39,695 nucleotides of DNA, taken from NCBI RefSeq assembly GCF_003012935.1, contig NZ_PUDR01000024.1, positions 1 to 39,695 of the forward strand, given 5' to 3'. This DNA is from Pannonibacter carbonis. GTDB lineage: Bacteria; Pseudomonadota; Alphaproteobacteria; Rhizobiales; Stappiaceae. The notes below the pieces were generated by a model. It was not told the origin of the DNA, made no database searches, and saw nothing but the letters and a program-made list of their open reading frames with translations. Both the position numbers and the translations under genes were made by a program. Shown here one piece after another: positions 25,207-33,352 of this stretch. The first letter of the stretch is position 1, and every line of letters begins with the position of its first letter.

Positions 25207-25821
25207 TTACTTCATGTCGTCCACGTTGGCGACGATCTTGCCGACGAGGCCATATTCGATACCCTCTTCCGGGCTCATCCAGTAGTCACGGTCGGTGTCT
25301 TTTTCGATACGCTCGATCGGCTGACCGGTCGCATCAGCGAAGATCTTGTTCAGGCGGTCGCGCATCTTGAGGATCTCGCGGGCCTGGATCTCGATGTCGG
25401 TTGCCATGCCACCGGCACCACCGGACGGTTGATGCAGCAGGAAGCGGGTGTTCGGGGTGCAGAAACGCAGTTCCTTCGGCACCGACACATAGATCAGCGC
25501 ACCGGCGCTCGCGACCCAGCCCATGCCGAGAATGCGCACATCCGGACGGATGAAACGGATGGTGTCATGGATCATGTCACCAGATTCGACGTGACCGCCC
25601 GGGGAGGACACGATCACGGTGATCGGATCACTCGAGACCTGCGCCAGCGCCAACAGGCGCGAGCAGACGTCACGCGCCAGTTCCTGGGTGATCGGCCCGG
25701 TGATCAGCACGGTCCGGGCGTCAAACAGATGCTTGTCGACGGGGATCGACTGCGGCGTCTTGGTCTTCTCTTCCTCGTCATCCTCGAGGCGAGCGGGCAC
25801 CGACATGTTGAGATGGCTCAT
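25207..25821 (-). CDS. ClpP-family protease subunit (noncanonical paralog)
   Basis: A 204-residue S14 peptidase. The triad is present: S105 in [14 protein letters not shown]130 in FLLHQPSGG and D179 in DTDRDYWMS. The active-site surroundings (VASAGA instead of AASMGA) mark the divergent ClpP paralog that many Hyphomicrobiales carry besides the housekeeping ClpP. Start ATG 25821 follows AGGGAG; the earlier frame to 25968 lacks support. The protein begins with a charged, likely flexible stretch (about 1-25). It may form mixed or separate barrels and could pair with ClpA or ClpX; this is inference. It is a single gene with a terminator behind it. Confidence 0.88.
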   Translation of the reverse strand: MSHLNMSVPARLEDDEEEKTKTPQSIPVDKHLFDARTVLITGPITQELARDVCSRLLALAQVSSDPITVIVSSPGGHVESGDMIHDTIRFIRPDVRILGMGWVASAGALIYVSVPKELRFCTPNTRFLLHQPSGGAGGMATDIEIQAREILKMRDRLNKIFADATGQPIERIEKDTDRDYWMSPEEGIEYGLVGKIVANVDDMK

Positions 25822-26016
25822 GCGCTGGGAAGCTCCCTTGTGACTTCTCGCCGGCTCAGGCCGACGCAGTTCCTTCTGGCCCATACTTATGCGAAGCGCT
25901 CGCGCGCCGCAAACACGGAAAGCCAGTTTTATCCGGCAAGGGTTATCAACTGGGCAACGCCGGGACATTCGGCAAGCCCCAATCGCACCCTTGCCCCCTG
26001 AAGACGCCGGAAAAGG

Positions 26017-27237
26017 TCAGCCAGGCAATGATTGGAGATTGCCAAAATCGCCGATAATCACGTCGCCACGCGACGTTTGCACCTCCGCGATGCTGACCCG
26101 GCCACGACCGTCCCTCTTGGCGTCATAGAGCGCAGCATCCGCACGGGCCATCAGCATGGCCAGGCTTTCCCCAGCTTCAGCCCGCGCCAGCCCGACACTG
26201 GCCGTCACCACCCGCGTCCCGCGATGCTCGGGCTCCCGGATGCTGCGTCCCAACAGGCCACAGATCTTTGCCGCCATGCCGGTCGCCTGCCGCGTTGCTT
26301 CCCCGACGACCAGCACCGCAAACTCATCGCCGCCGATGCGGCCAAACAAGGCCCCCTCCGGCAGCAGGCCGCGCAGGCGTTCGCCAAACAGGGCCAGCAC
26401 CCGGTCTCCCTCACCATGGCCGAAGATGTCGTTCAGGGCCTTGAACCGATCCAGGTCAATGGCAAGCAGAACCGCCTCAGCGCCGTCCTGATGCGCCTGC
26501 ACAAGAGCCGCTTCACTGCGCGACTGAAACGCCTCCCTGTTCAAGGCTCCGGTCAGACTGTCCTCGCTCGCCTGCCGACGCAGATCCTTCAACTGGGCGT
26601 CCAGGAATATCGTGGCCGCGAAAAGCCCCCCCAGAAACACGGCGATCAGTTGCAGATAAATGGTCGCAGCCAGCGGCGCATTGTTGGCCGCCAGCACAAT
26701 CGGTTCGGAGGACATTGCAGCAATGCCAGCCCGCACAAGCTGGACCAGGGTCATGGCGCCGATCAGGCCGGCAAGAGCGAGGCAGACCTTGCGGCCGCCG
26801 ACAACGCTGCGGGTGAATTCGAAGGCGATGATGCCGCTGCAGGTTGCCTGCAACAGCGTGACGGCGATCAGGCGGTTCTGGTCATTGTCGTAGATGCCAG
26901 GAATGAAACACAAGACGCCCCAGATTGTGCAGGGCAGGAGAACAGCGACCATCGGGGTTGCCCGACGGCCAAAACTCCGGGTTGCCTTGACACCGAGGCC
27001 GACACCGACGAGCAGGATCCCGTTGGCAACCGCAATCGACCAGACATCCGGGATCTGCCCCCGGGCCGACAGCAGGAGAAACGCCGGAACCCGCAACATC
27101 AGGCTCAACGCCCAAAGCCGGAGCCCGGGCTCCGCGCGCTGGCGCAGCCACACGAGATACAGAACGACACCGACCATCAGGCTGAGCGGAGCCAGCGCAA
27201 ACAAAATGGTCAGACTGTCGAGAACCATAGGACACAT
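26017..27237 (-). CDS. Membrane diguanylate cyclase (GGDEF)
   Basis: A 406-residue inner-membrane enzyme. Residues about 1-215 hold six or so hydrophobic helices that form an integral sensor; the GGDEF domain spans about 225-385, with the intact signature GGDEF (302-306), LAIDLDRFKALND upstream and ADAALYDAKRDGRGR near the end. It should make cyclic di-GMP from two GTP. The allosteric I-site RxxD expected just ahead of GGDEF is absent (the equivalent residues read PEGA), so product feedback by that site is unlikely. Start ATG 27237; 27228 is an alternative. No EAL domain is attached. Confidence 0.9.
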   Translation of the reverse strand: MCPMVLDSLTILFALAPLSLMVGVVLYLVWLRQRAEPGLRLWALSLMLRVPAFLLLSARGQIPDVWSIAVANGILLVGVGLGVKATRSFGRRATPMVAVLLPCTIWGVLCFIPGIYDNDQNRLIAVTLLQATCSGIIAFEFTRSVVGGRKVCLALAGLIGAMTLVQLVRAGIAAMSSEPIVLAANNAPLAATIYLQLIAVFLGGLFAATIFLDAQLKDLRRQASEDSLTGALNREAFQSRSEAALVQAHQDGAEAVLLAIDLDRFKALNDIFGHGEGDRVLALFGERLRGLLPEGALFGRIGGDEFAVLVVGEATRQATGMAAKICGLLGRSIREPEHRGTRVVTASVGLARAEAGESLAMLMARADAALYDAKRDGRGRVSIAEVQTSRGDVIIGDFGNLQSLPG

Positions 27238-27352
27238 CCCGATGAACGCCGGGGGCCAGACCTGCCACCAAAAGGGGCCTGCCTGATTTGATGGCGCGGA
27301 TCTTAGACCGGGAGTCTTTACAGGCTCGTTAAATCTGCCGTGCGGAGATCCA

Positions 27353-27835
27353 CTAATCGGTCGCAGTCAAACGGCGGAGCCGCCGCAGATACGTAGCCAC
27401 GATGATTTTGTGCGCCGTGGCCACAGGCGCCATATAGAGCTTGCCAAACAGATTATGCACCTTCACCGAACTGGTTACGGTGTAGAGCTTCCCGCGCACC
27501 GACAACCAGGTCATGACATCCAGATGTCTGTCGCGGACGGTGAGCACCAGATCGTGGTCACTGATGTGATCAACATGAAAGAAATCAAGCGTCTGCCCGG
27601 CCCCAACGGTCTGCCATCTTGCACTTTTCTTGCCAGAGATCGGTTCAACGCCAAAGGGTGCCGAGAAAAGATCCCGCAGCCGCATCGACAGCTCGAACAA
27701 CGGCATGTCCTTTGACCGCATCAGGTTCCAGCCTTCCAGAGCCGTGACCACCCTGCCGGTTTCCGTGCCGCGTTCATCAAAAAAGTCGAGGGTCTGGCGC
27801 GGGGCAATCAGGAAAGGGACGGCAGTCTCGGACAT
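27353..27835 (-). CDS. DUF2867 family protein
   Basis: A 160-residue soluble protein with beta-rich character. The pattern DFFHVDHISDHDLVLTVRD, then RHLDVMTWLSV and VKVHNLFGKLYMAPV near the C terminus, matches DUF2867 as I remember it (a START/SRPBCC-like fold by weak inference). No catalytic residues can be named. It stands alone, with 143 bp to the dehydrogenase gene on one side and 181 bp beyond its start to the next gene on the other. Start ATG at 27835. Confidence 0.8.
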   Translation of the reverse strand: MSETAVPFLIAPRQTLDFFDERGTETGRVVTALEGWNLMRSKDMPLFELSMRLRDLFSAPFGVEPISGKKSARWQTVGAGQTLDFFHVDHISDHDLVLTVRDRHLDVMTWLSVRGKLYTVTSSVKVHNLFGKLYMAPVATAHKIIVATYLRRLRRLTATD

Positions 27836-27978
27836 GGTTTACTCGCTTTGCAAGTCGGCCCGCAGCGGGCCGACTTGTTTGGCAAGTTAGCAGGTGCCAG
27901 GTGCCACCGCGCCCGGACGCATCGACGCAACCCGGTTCTGCCGCGCTCCCGCTGCGCGGCAGTACCGACCAGCCAATC

Positions 27979-29151
27979 CTACTTCGTCTTGTTGAACAGC
28001 TCGCGGCCGATCAGCATGCGGCGGATTTCGCTGGTGCCGGCGCCGATCTCGTAGAGCTTGGCATCGCGCAGCAGCCGGCCGGTTGGATAGTCGTTGATGT
28101 AGCCGTTGCCACCCAGCAGCTGAATGGCGTCGAGCGCCACCTTCGTTGCCGTCTCGGCGGCATAGAGGATTGCACCGGCGGCGTCCTCGCGGGTGGTCTC
28201 GCCGCGGTCACAGGCCTGCGCCACCGCATAGACATAGGCGCGGGTGGCGTTCATCGACACATACATGTCGGCAACCTTGCCCTGCACGAGCTGGAACGTG
28301 CCGATCGGCTGGCCGAACTGCTCGCGCTCGTGGATGTAGGGCATGACCACGTCCATGGCGGCCTGCATCAGGCCGACGCAGCCGGCGGCCAGCACCGCGC
28401 GCTCGTAGTCGAGGCCGGACATGAGCACATTCACGCCCTTGCCGATTTCAGCGAGCACGTTTTCCTCCGGCACCTCGCAATCCTCGAACACCAGTTCGCC
28501 GGTTTCCGAGCCGCGCATGCCGAGCTTGTCGAGCTTCTGGGCGACCGAGAAGCCCTTGAAATCCTTCTCGATCAGGAACGCGGTGATACCGCGTGATCCG
28601 GCAGCCGGATCGGTCTTGGCATAGACGATCAGCGTGTCGGCGCAGGGACCGTTGGTGATCCACATCTTGCTGCCATTGAGAACATAGCGGTCGCCCTTCT
28701 TGTCCGCCCGCAGCTTCATCGACACCACGTCGGAACCGGCACCCGGCTCGGACATGGCAAGCGCGCCGACATGCTCGCCGGAGATCAGCTTGCCAAGATA
28801 GCGCTGCTTCTGGTCGTCATTGCCCCAGCGGCGCAGCTGGTTGACGCAAAGGTTCGAATGCGCGCCGTAGGACAGGCCGATGGAGCCCGAAGCGCGGCTG
28901 ACTTCTTCCATGGCGATGCAGTGCTCGAGATAGCCAAGGCCAGCCCCGCCCCATTCTTCCTCGACGGTGATGCCATGCAGGCCCAGCGCGCCCATTTCAG
29001 GCCACAGTTCGCGCGGGAACCAGTCCTCGCGGTCGATCCGGTTGGCAAGCGGCGCGATACGGTCCTGCGAGAAGCCACGCACGCTGTCGCGCAGCATGTC
29101 GGCAGTCTCGCCAAGATTGAAGTTGAACCCCGGAATGTCATTGCGGATCAT
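27979..29151 (-). CDS. Isovaleryl-CoA dehydrogenase
   Basis: A 390-residue flavoenzyme of the acyl-CoA dehydrogenase family. Start ATG 29151 follows AGGA. Landmarks are the N-terminal helical domain, SEPGAGSDV and WITNG in the middle beta domain, and the FAD/acyl-binding C-terminal helices ([20 protein letters not shown]). The catalytic base is E250 in [12 protein letters not shown], the position shared by isovaleryl- and long-chain enzymes, instead of the later Glu of short-chain dehydrogenases. It oxidises isovaleryl-CoA in leucine breakdown, passing electrons to ETF. It is third gene of the MerR-thioesterase-dehydrogenase operon, 52 bp after the thioesterase. Confidence 0.88.
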   Translation of the reverse strand: MIRNDIPGFNFNLGETADMLRDSVRGFSQDRIAPLANRIDREDWFPRELWPEMGALGLHGITVEEEWGGAGLGYLEHCIAMEEVSRASGSIGLSYGAHSNLCVNQLRRWGNDDQKQRYLGKLISGEHVGALAMSEPGAGSDVVSMKLRADKKGDRYVLNGSKMWITNGPCADTLIVYAKTDPAAGSRGITAFLIEKDFKGFSVAQKLDKLGMRGSETGELVFEDCEVPEENVLAEIGKGVNVLMSGLDYERAVLAAGCVGLMQAAMDVVMPYIHEREQFGQPIGTFQLVQGKVADMYVSMNATRAYVYAVAQACDRGETTREDAAGAILYAAETATKVALDAIQLLGGNGYINDYPTGRLLRDAKLYEIGAGTSEIRRMLIGRELFNKTK

Positions 29152-29202
29152 GGCGTTCCTCCCGTTTACTTTCACATGAGTTGAATTGTTGGGCACCGGA
29201 CC

Positions 29203-29673
29203 TCAGTCCTCCATGCCCTCCATGCAGATCATCGAGAACAGGCCGGTGGCGACATGCACCTCGCCCTCGTCCAGGAGACCGTAGACATCGGCCTTGCAGA
29301 TGGTCAGCATCCGACCCGGCTTGATCACGCGGCCCCGCGCCACCAGCGCCCGGCCCCGGCCCGGATTGAGCAGGTTGATCTTGAATTCGGTCGAGAGCAC
29401 GCCGGTGCCCTTGGGAAACAGCGACAGGGCGGCGTAGCCGGCGGCGCTGTCGGCGATGGATGTCGTCGATCCGGCGTGGAAGAAACCGTGCTGCTGGGTC
29501 AGATGCGGCGCGAAGGGCAGCGTCAGGTCCATCTCGCCCGGTGCCAGATGGCTGATCGCGGCGCCCAGATGCGTCATGTAGGGCTGACGGGCGAAACTCG
29601 CGCGCACGCGCGCCTCCCAGTCGGGATCGCGGGGTTGAAAGCCACTGGCACCGGTTTGCAACGCTGTTGTCAT
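29203..29673 (-). CDS. PaaI-type hotdog thioesterase
   Basis: A 156-residue hotdog-fold protein. The HGFFHAGSTTSIADSAAGY segment (H62, G63 and D75) is the acyl-CoA thioesterase signature of the PaaI/YigI branch; a second block, TEFKINLLNPGRG, lies at the dimer face. It should hydrolyse acyl-CoA esters, probably salvaging CoA or removing dead-end acyl-CoAs during leucine catabolism. It is middle gene of the operon: its start overlaps the regulator stop (ATGA at 29670-29673). Confidence 0.85.
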   Translation of the reverse strand: MTTALQTGASGFQPRDPDWEARVRASFARQPYMTHLGAAISHLAPGEMDLTLPFAPHLTQQHGFFHAGSTTSIADSAAGYAALSLFPKGTGVLSTEFKINLLNPGRGRALVARGRVIKPGRMLTICKADVYGLLDEGEVHVATGLFSMICMEGMED

Positions 29674-30083
29674 GCGCCCTCCTCTCCTGCCTCGTGCGCG
29701 ACGCCCAGCGCCTCCATGCGCGCCCGGCAGCCGGCTTCAACCTCGTCCAGATCGGCCAACGACATCTCGATGTCCTTCAGCTTGTCCAGAAGTTCGGCCC
29801 GGCGCAGCGCGATCTTGTCCATCAAGAGGCGCAATTGACCCGCCTCGCCCGGGGCCTTGCCGTACATGTCGATGATTTCGCGGATTTCGGAGAGGGCAAA
29901 GCCAAGCCGCTTGCCGCGCAGGATCAGCTTCAGACGGGTCCGGTCGGCCGGCCGGTACAGCCGCTGCCGTCCGCGCCGCTGCGGCGTGATCAGCCCTTGC
30001 GCCTCATAGAAGCGCAGCGTCCGGGTGGTGATCCCGAACTCCTGGGTCAGCTGTGTGATGGTGTAAAGCCGCTGCTGCATCAT
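29670..30083 (-). CDS. MerR family regulator (LiuR-like)
   Basis: A 137-residue regulator. The N-terminal winged-helix domain (YTITQLTQEFGITTRTLRFYEAQGL) is classic MerR; the wing follows (RRGRQRLYR), and then a long C-terminal dimerisation coiled coil (about 75-120). It shares architecture and setting with LiuR, the regulator of branched-chain amino acid breakdown, and sits first in an operon with isovaleryl-CoA dehydrogenase. An ATG exists at 30101, but a palindromic operator and promoter (30097-30126) overlap it, so 30083 or 30080 (behind GGAGGGG) is a better start. The inducer may be a branched-chain acyl compound; inferred. Confidence 0.85.
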   Translation of the reverse strand: MMQQRLYTITQLTQEFGITTRTLRFYEAQGLITPQRRGRQRLYRPADRTRLKLILRGKRLGFALSEIREIIDMYGKAPGEAGQLRLLMDKIALRRAELLDKLKDIEMSLADLDEVEAGCRARMEALGVAHEAGEEGA

Positions 30084-30096
30084 CCCCTCCGCGGGC

Positions 30097-30126
30097 ATCA
30101 TCCTCTGACTTTTACGTCAAAGTCAA
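30097..30126 (-). promoter_or_regulatory. MerR-type promoter with operator palindrome
   Basis: On the minus strand, -35 TTGACT (30126-30121), an 18-bp spacer, and -10 GATGAT (30102-30097). The spacer and flank hold the palindrome TGACTTT-GACGTA-AAAGTCA (30125-30106), the elongated spacing typical of MerR-controlled promoters. It probably drives and autoregulates the regulator-thioesterase-dehydrogenase operon. Confidence 0.6.
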
Positions 30127-30213
30127 TTACCTTGATATTTTTGTTATTTTTCAATTATTTGAACGGATCCTTCTCTTCCCCGGACTCACCACACGGCACA
30201 CATCAATCACCTT

Positions 30214-30351
30214 CGTCATGCCATGACTTGATCATGGCATCCATGCCGTGACCTCACCTCACGACCAGCCTCAGAGAAGGACGCCCTCGCCATGCTGTGC
30301 CCGCACGGTAAGGCAACAGCATGGATGCCATGGCCCTGCCATGGCATGACG
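30214..30351. repeat. 138-bp palindromic intergenic repeat, copy 1
   Basis: Begins CGTCATGCCATGACTTG and ends CCATGGCATGACG; the two ends are inverted repeats, and a second pair (ATGGCATCCATGC / GCATGGATGCCAT) lies just inside. The middle is about 50 bp of non-repeated sequence. A second copy at 30451-30588 is the same length and differs at about seven positions. No coding capacity is convincing. It resembles a MITE-like or mosaic REP element. Confidence 0.85.
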
Positions 30352-30450
30352 ACAAGGGAGGGCGATGATGGAACGTCTGGTGCTGAAGGACCGCTGCGAG
30401 GCCGTTCCGCCAAGCACCTGCCCGCACCGCACAAAAAACCTAACCGTATT
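30352..30450. other. Spacer between the 138-bp repeats
   Basis: About 100 bp without a gene between the two repeat copies. It contains GTCTGGTGCTGAAGGA, a weak echo of GTCTGCTGCTGAAGGG after the second copy, so the repeated unit may once have been longer on that side. Confidence 0.5.
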
Positions 30451-30588
30451 CGTCATGCCATGACTTGATCATGGCATCCATGCCGTGACCTCACCTCACG
30501 GCCAGCCTCAGAGAAGGACGCCATCGTCAGGCTGTGCCCGCACGGTAAGGCAACGGCATGGATGCCATGGCCGAGCCATGGCATGACG
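30451..30588. repeat. 138-bp palindromic intergenic repeat, copy 2
   Basis: Same orientation, length and termini as the copy at 30214-30351, so the two are direct repeats 237 bp apart start to start. About seven substitutions separate them; several are in the middle and two in the loop next to the right-hand palindrome. It lies 74 bp beyond the mgtE stop codon. Confidence 0.85.
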
Positions 30589-30661
30589 ACAATGGAAAGT
30601 GAAAACAGCGTGTCTGCTGCTGAAGGGATGCAGCGGGGACGATAGGCAGCCGCCCTTGCCC

Positions 30662-32077
30662 TCACATCGGCAATCGGAACCAGAGCGCGGCGATGCCGAG
30701 GAAGGCGAAGAAGCCGATGACGTCGGTGACCATGGTCACGAAAACACTCGACGCAATGGCCGGATCGATCCTGAAGCGGTGCAGGGTCATGGGGATCATC
30801 AAACCTGCCAACCCAGCGCAGAACATGTTGATGATGATCGCCGAGGCAATGACGATTCCAAGCCCGTGGCTGAGGAACCAGAGCCCCGCCGTGGCCCCGA
30901 TCAGGCAGGCAAGCAGCGAGCCGTTGAGGAAACTCACCATCACCTCGCGGCGCAGGACCCGCCAGATGTTGCGCGTGTCCAGTTCCTCGGTCGCGATGGC
31001 ACGCACGGCAATGGTCATCGTCTGGGTGCCGGCGTTGCCGCCAAGCGAGGCGACGATCGGCATCAGCACGGCGAGCGCGACCATCGCCTCGATGGTGCCC
31101 TCGAACTGCGAGATCACCGTGGCGGACAGAAGCCCGGTGCCCAGGTTGAACAGCAGCCAGACAATGCGCGAGCGGGCAATGGTCAGCACGCTGTCGGAGA
31201 TTTCTTCATCGCCGACACCGGCCAGCGCCTTCATGTCCTCGTCGGCCTCTTCCTGGATGACGTCAACGATGTCATCGACAGTCAGGACACCGACGAGACG
31301 GTTGCTGTCATCGACAACGGCGGTGGAGACAAGGTTGTAGCGCTCGAACAGGCGGGCGACCTCTTCCTGGTCTTCCTTCACCGGGACGGAATGCGGATCT
31401 TCCTCCATAATCGAGGCGATTTTCTCAGCCCGCTGGGTGCGCAGGATCCGGTCGAGCGCCACGGAGCCGACCAGCCGGAAGCCGGGGTCGACCACATAGA
31501 GCTCGTAGAAGGTATCGGGGAGATCCTTGTCCTCGCGCAGATAGTCAATCGCCTGCCCCACCGTCCAGAATGGCGGCACGGCGATGAAATCGGTCTGCAT
31601 GCGGCGGCCGGCGGAGTCTTCCGGGTAGTCCAGCGCCCGCTCGAGCTGCGCGCGTTCCGACAGTGGCAGCTCGTCCAGAATGGCAGCCTGGTCCTCCTCG
31701 TCGAGGTCCTCCAGAATGTAGACGGCGTCGTCGGAATCGAGTTCGCCAAGGCCCTCGGCGATGTCCGCCGTCGGCAGGTCCTCGAGCAGGCGGACACGCA
31801 CCGCCTCGTCCATTTCGGTGAGGGCCGCATAGTCGAACAGGTCGCCCATGAGCTGCACGAAGGCCGCCCGGTCGCTCGCCGGCAGCGCATCCACGAGATC
31901 GGCCATGTCGGCCTCGTGCATGTCGCCGGCCAGGCGGCGCACCTCGTCGCGGTCGCCGGCCTCGACGGCCGCATGGACGGCTGAGATAAAGGCATCGGTC
32001 AGCCAGCCCGCGTCGTCATGAACGGGGATCTCGGCAGCCGCATCAACGGCCTCGTCGCGAAGTTCGGGTTCGGCCAT
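30662..32077 (-). CDS. mgtE: Magnesium transporter MgtE
   Basis: A 471-residue inner-membrane Mg2+ channel. Start ATG 32077 follows AGGAGGGG. The cytoplasmic MgtE N domain (about 20-150, a helical superhelix) is followed by a CBS pair (about 160-285), which gates the pore when Mg2+ is bound, a plug helix, and five membrane helices from about 300. The pore motif MPIVASLGGNAGTQT contains the conserved P and GGNAGTQ. It imports Mg2+ (and possibly Co2+). No M-box or other riboswitch is evident in the gap before it. It is single on its strand. Confidence 0.95.
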   Translation of the reverse strand: MAEPELRDEAVDAAAEIPVHDDAGWLTDAFISAVHAAVEAGDRDEVRRLAGDMHEADMADLVDALPASDRAAFVQLMGDLFDYAALTEMDEAVRVRLLEDLPTADIAEGLGELDSDDAVYILEDLDEEDQAAILDELPLSERAQLERALDYPEDSAGRRMQTDFIAVPPFWTVGQAIDYLREDKDLPDTFYELYVVDPGFRLVGSVALDRILRTQRAEKIASIMEEDPHSVPVKEDQEEVARLFERYNLVSTAVVDDSNRLVGVLTVDDIVDVIQEEADEDMKALAGVGDEEISDSVLTIARSRIVWLLFNLGTGLLSATVISQFEGTIEAMVALAVLMPIVASLGGNAGTQTMTIAVRAIATEELDTRNIWRVLRREVMVSFLNGSLLACLIGATAGLWFLSHGLGIVIASAIIINMFCAGLAGLMIPMTLHRFRIDPAIASSVFVTMVTDVIGFFAFLGIAALWFRLPM

Positions 32078-32225
32078 TTGCCCCTCCTGCCGGATCACTC
32101 GGAAGTCCTGCGCCAGCCGTGCACAGGCACGCTCACAACTACCCGCGACCTGCTGCTTTGGCTATTGAAATCAGGGACGGATTCACTGCTGTGCGCGCAG
32201 CCTGAAAGACAGCCGTACGCCCGCC

Positions 32226-32549
32226 TCACGGCACATCCGGACATCCCTTGGCAGTGGCGATCCCGCGGAGCGCCGCAAGATAGGCCTTGACCTCCCCGAC
32301 CAGCACCCGCTCGTCCTGTGACACACAGGTCCGGTTGCGGAAGAACGCCTGCCGGGCCCGGTCATCGCGCGGACAGACCCCGCCATCGGCGCGGATCTTT
32401 TCGCCAAGATACCAGAGCTGGCTGCAGGTCATCTGCTGCAGCTCCTGCTCGGGCCGGCCGATGTTGCGCTGCTGTTCAGGCGAGGTGAAGCCGGCAAGGC
32501 AAAGGCCCAAAAATGCAAGCGAGAGGCAGCTCTTGATCCGACCGCGCAT
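32226..32549 (-). CDS. Small secreted cysteine-containing protein (YARHG-like)
   Basis: A 107-residue exported protein. Start ATG 32549 gives a signal peptide (SCLSLAFLGLCLAGF). The mature part has TCSQLWYLGEKIRADGGVCPRD and RQAFFRNRTC, a pattern like the YARHG-type domain (LWYxRNxIxxxxGxCF...C) common in alphaproteobacterial secreted proteins; the paired cysteines probably form disulfides. Function is unknown. It lies 148 bp after the mgtE start on the same strand and upstream of tRNA-Leu. Confidence 0.7.
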   Translation of the reverse strand: MRGRIKSCLSLAFLGLCLAGFTSPEQQRNIGRPEQELQQMTCSQLWYLGEKIRADGGVCPRDDRARQAFFRNRTCVSQDERVLVGEVKAYLAALRGIATAKGCPDVP

Positions 32550-32675
32550 GGCAGCAGTCCCCTTTGCCAGGTAGACAAGCGCAGCACCGGCCGGCCACGC
32601 CCCGAGCACAAATGAAAAAGGCCCTTGCAGGCACCTCGCAAGGAGGTATCGGCAAGAGCCTTTTCATCAAGAAAA

Positions 32676-32760
32676 TGGTGCGGTCGAGAAGACTCGAACT
32701 TCCACGGGTTGCCCCACAGCGACCTCAACGCTGCGCGTCTACCAATTCCGCCACGACCGC
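32676..32760 (-). tRNA. tRNA-Leu (GAG)
   Basis: The minus strand folds as a class II tRNA of 85 nt including an encoded CCA. Acceptor GCGGTCG pairs with CGACCGC, the D arm has AATTGGTAGAC, the anticodon stem CAGCG/CGCTG holds the loop TTGAGGT with anticodon GAG, the long variable arm is GGGGCAACCC, and the T arm is GGAAG-TTCGAGT-CTTCT. It reads CUC/CUU leucine codons. Confidence 0.97.
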
Positions 32761-32900
32761 ATTTTCTTGTTCCCGGCGCCTCTCAGCGTCGAGGCGCTCC
32801 ATGTAGCAAATCGGTTTTTGCCGCGCAAGGGCCTTCTCACCCTTTGCCGACAAATCGCTCCACGCCCACCCAGCCTGTGGGTAACTTCATGTGGCACAAC

Positions 32901-32924
32901 AAAAAAGGCGCGGAAACCCGCGCC
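32901..32924 (-). terminator. Intrinsic terminator of the FliN-like gene
   Basis: On the minus strand, GGCGCGG-gttt-CCGCGCC followed by TTTTTT, 34 bp beyond the stop of the FliN-like gene. Confidence 0.85.
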
Positions 32925-32957
32925 TGCAACAACCATTCAACCACCGACCTCAGCCGA

Positions 32958-33224
32958 TCACAGCGGCCCGTCGGTCCGCATCGGGCGAACCTCGGGCGCA
33001 CGCAGCAGCACTTCCGTGATGGAAACACCGATCTTGTCGCCGAGCAAAACGACTTGCCCCTTTGCCACAAGCGTCTTGTTGGCATAGATGCTGACGTCAT
33101 CTTCTTCAGCGACGTCCAGATCGATCACAGCACCGCGCCCCATGCGCAGCAACTGGTGTACCGGCATTGTCGTCCTGCCGAGAACGACCGATATATCGAT
33201 GCTGATATCATCAAAGGTGGCCAT
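32958..33224 (-). CDS. FliN/SpoA-domain protein
   Basis: An 88-residue protein that is essentially a single SpoA (FliN/SpaO C-terminal) domain: ISVVLGRTTMPVHQLLRMGRGAVIDLD, VSIYANKTLVAKGQVVLLGDKIGVSITEV. Such domains dimerise in the flagellar C-ring switch and type III secretion sorting platforms. The N-terminal region of a full FliN is missing, as in other short members. No flagellar gene lies nearby, so it is an orphan here. Start ATG 33224, with GTG just before. It has its own terminator. Confidence 0.8.
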   Translation of the reverse strand: MATFDDISIDISVVLGRTTMPVHQLLRMGRGAVIDLDVAEEDDVSIYANKTLVAKGQVVLLGDKIGVSITEVLLRAPEVRPMRTDGPL

Positions 33225-33352
33225 CACGCCTGTCCGCCTGTATGTAACGACGCCTCAGGACCTTGGCCGCCATTGACCAGTTCGGCAAGGTCCTGACACG
33301 GACTGTACCGCCAAACCCGGCATCAAAGCCATCGCAAAGCAGCCCCAGCGCC

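Noticed and set aside
30214-30588. Possible CRISPR-like array
   Set aside because: Only two copies, 138 bp long, with internal palindromes and no short regular spacers or cas genes.
30216-30665. Minus-strand frames reading VVMPWxGHGIHAVALP inside the 138-bp repeats
   Set aside because: They are translations of the repeat palindromes; the residues simply mirror CATGGCATGACG-type sequence.
30599-31984. A 461-codon plus-strand frame opposite mgtE
   Set aside because: Antisense shadow of a well-supported gene, with His/Asp/Gly-rich composition typical of such shadows.
32676-32760. Possible integration site at tRNA-Leu
   Set aside because: No integrase, no repeat of the tRNA 3' end elsewhere in the window, and normal housekeeping genes on both sides.
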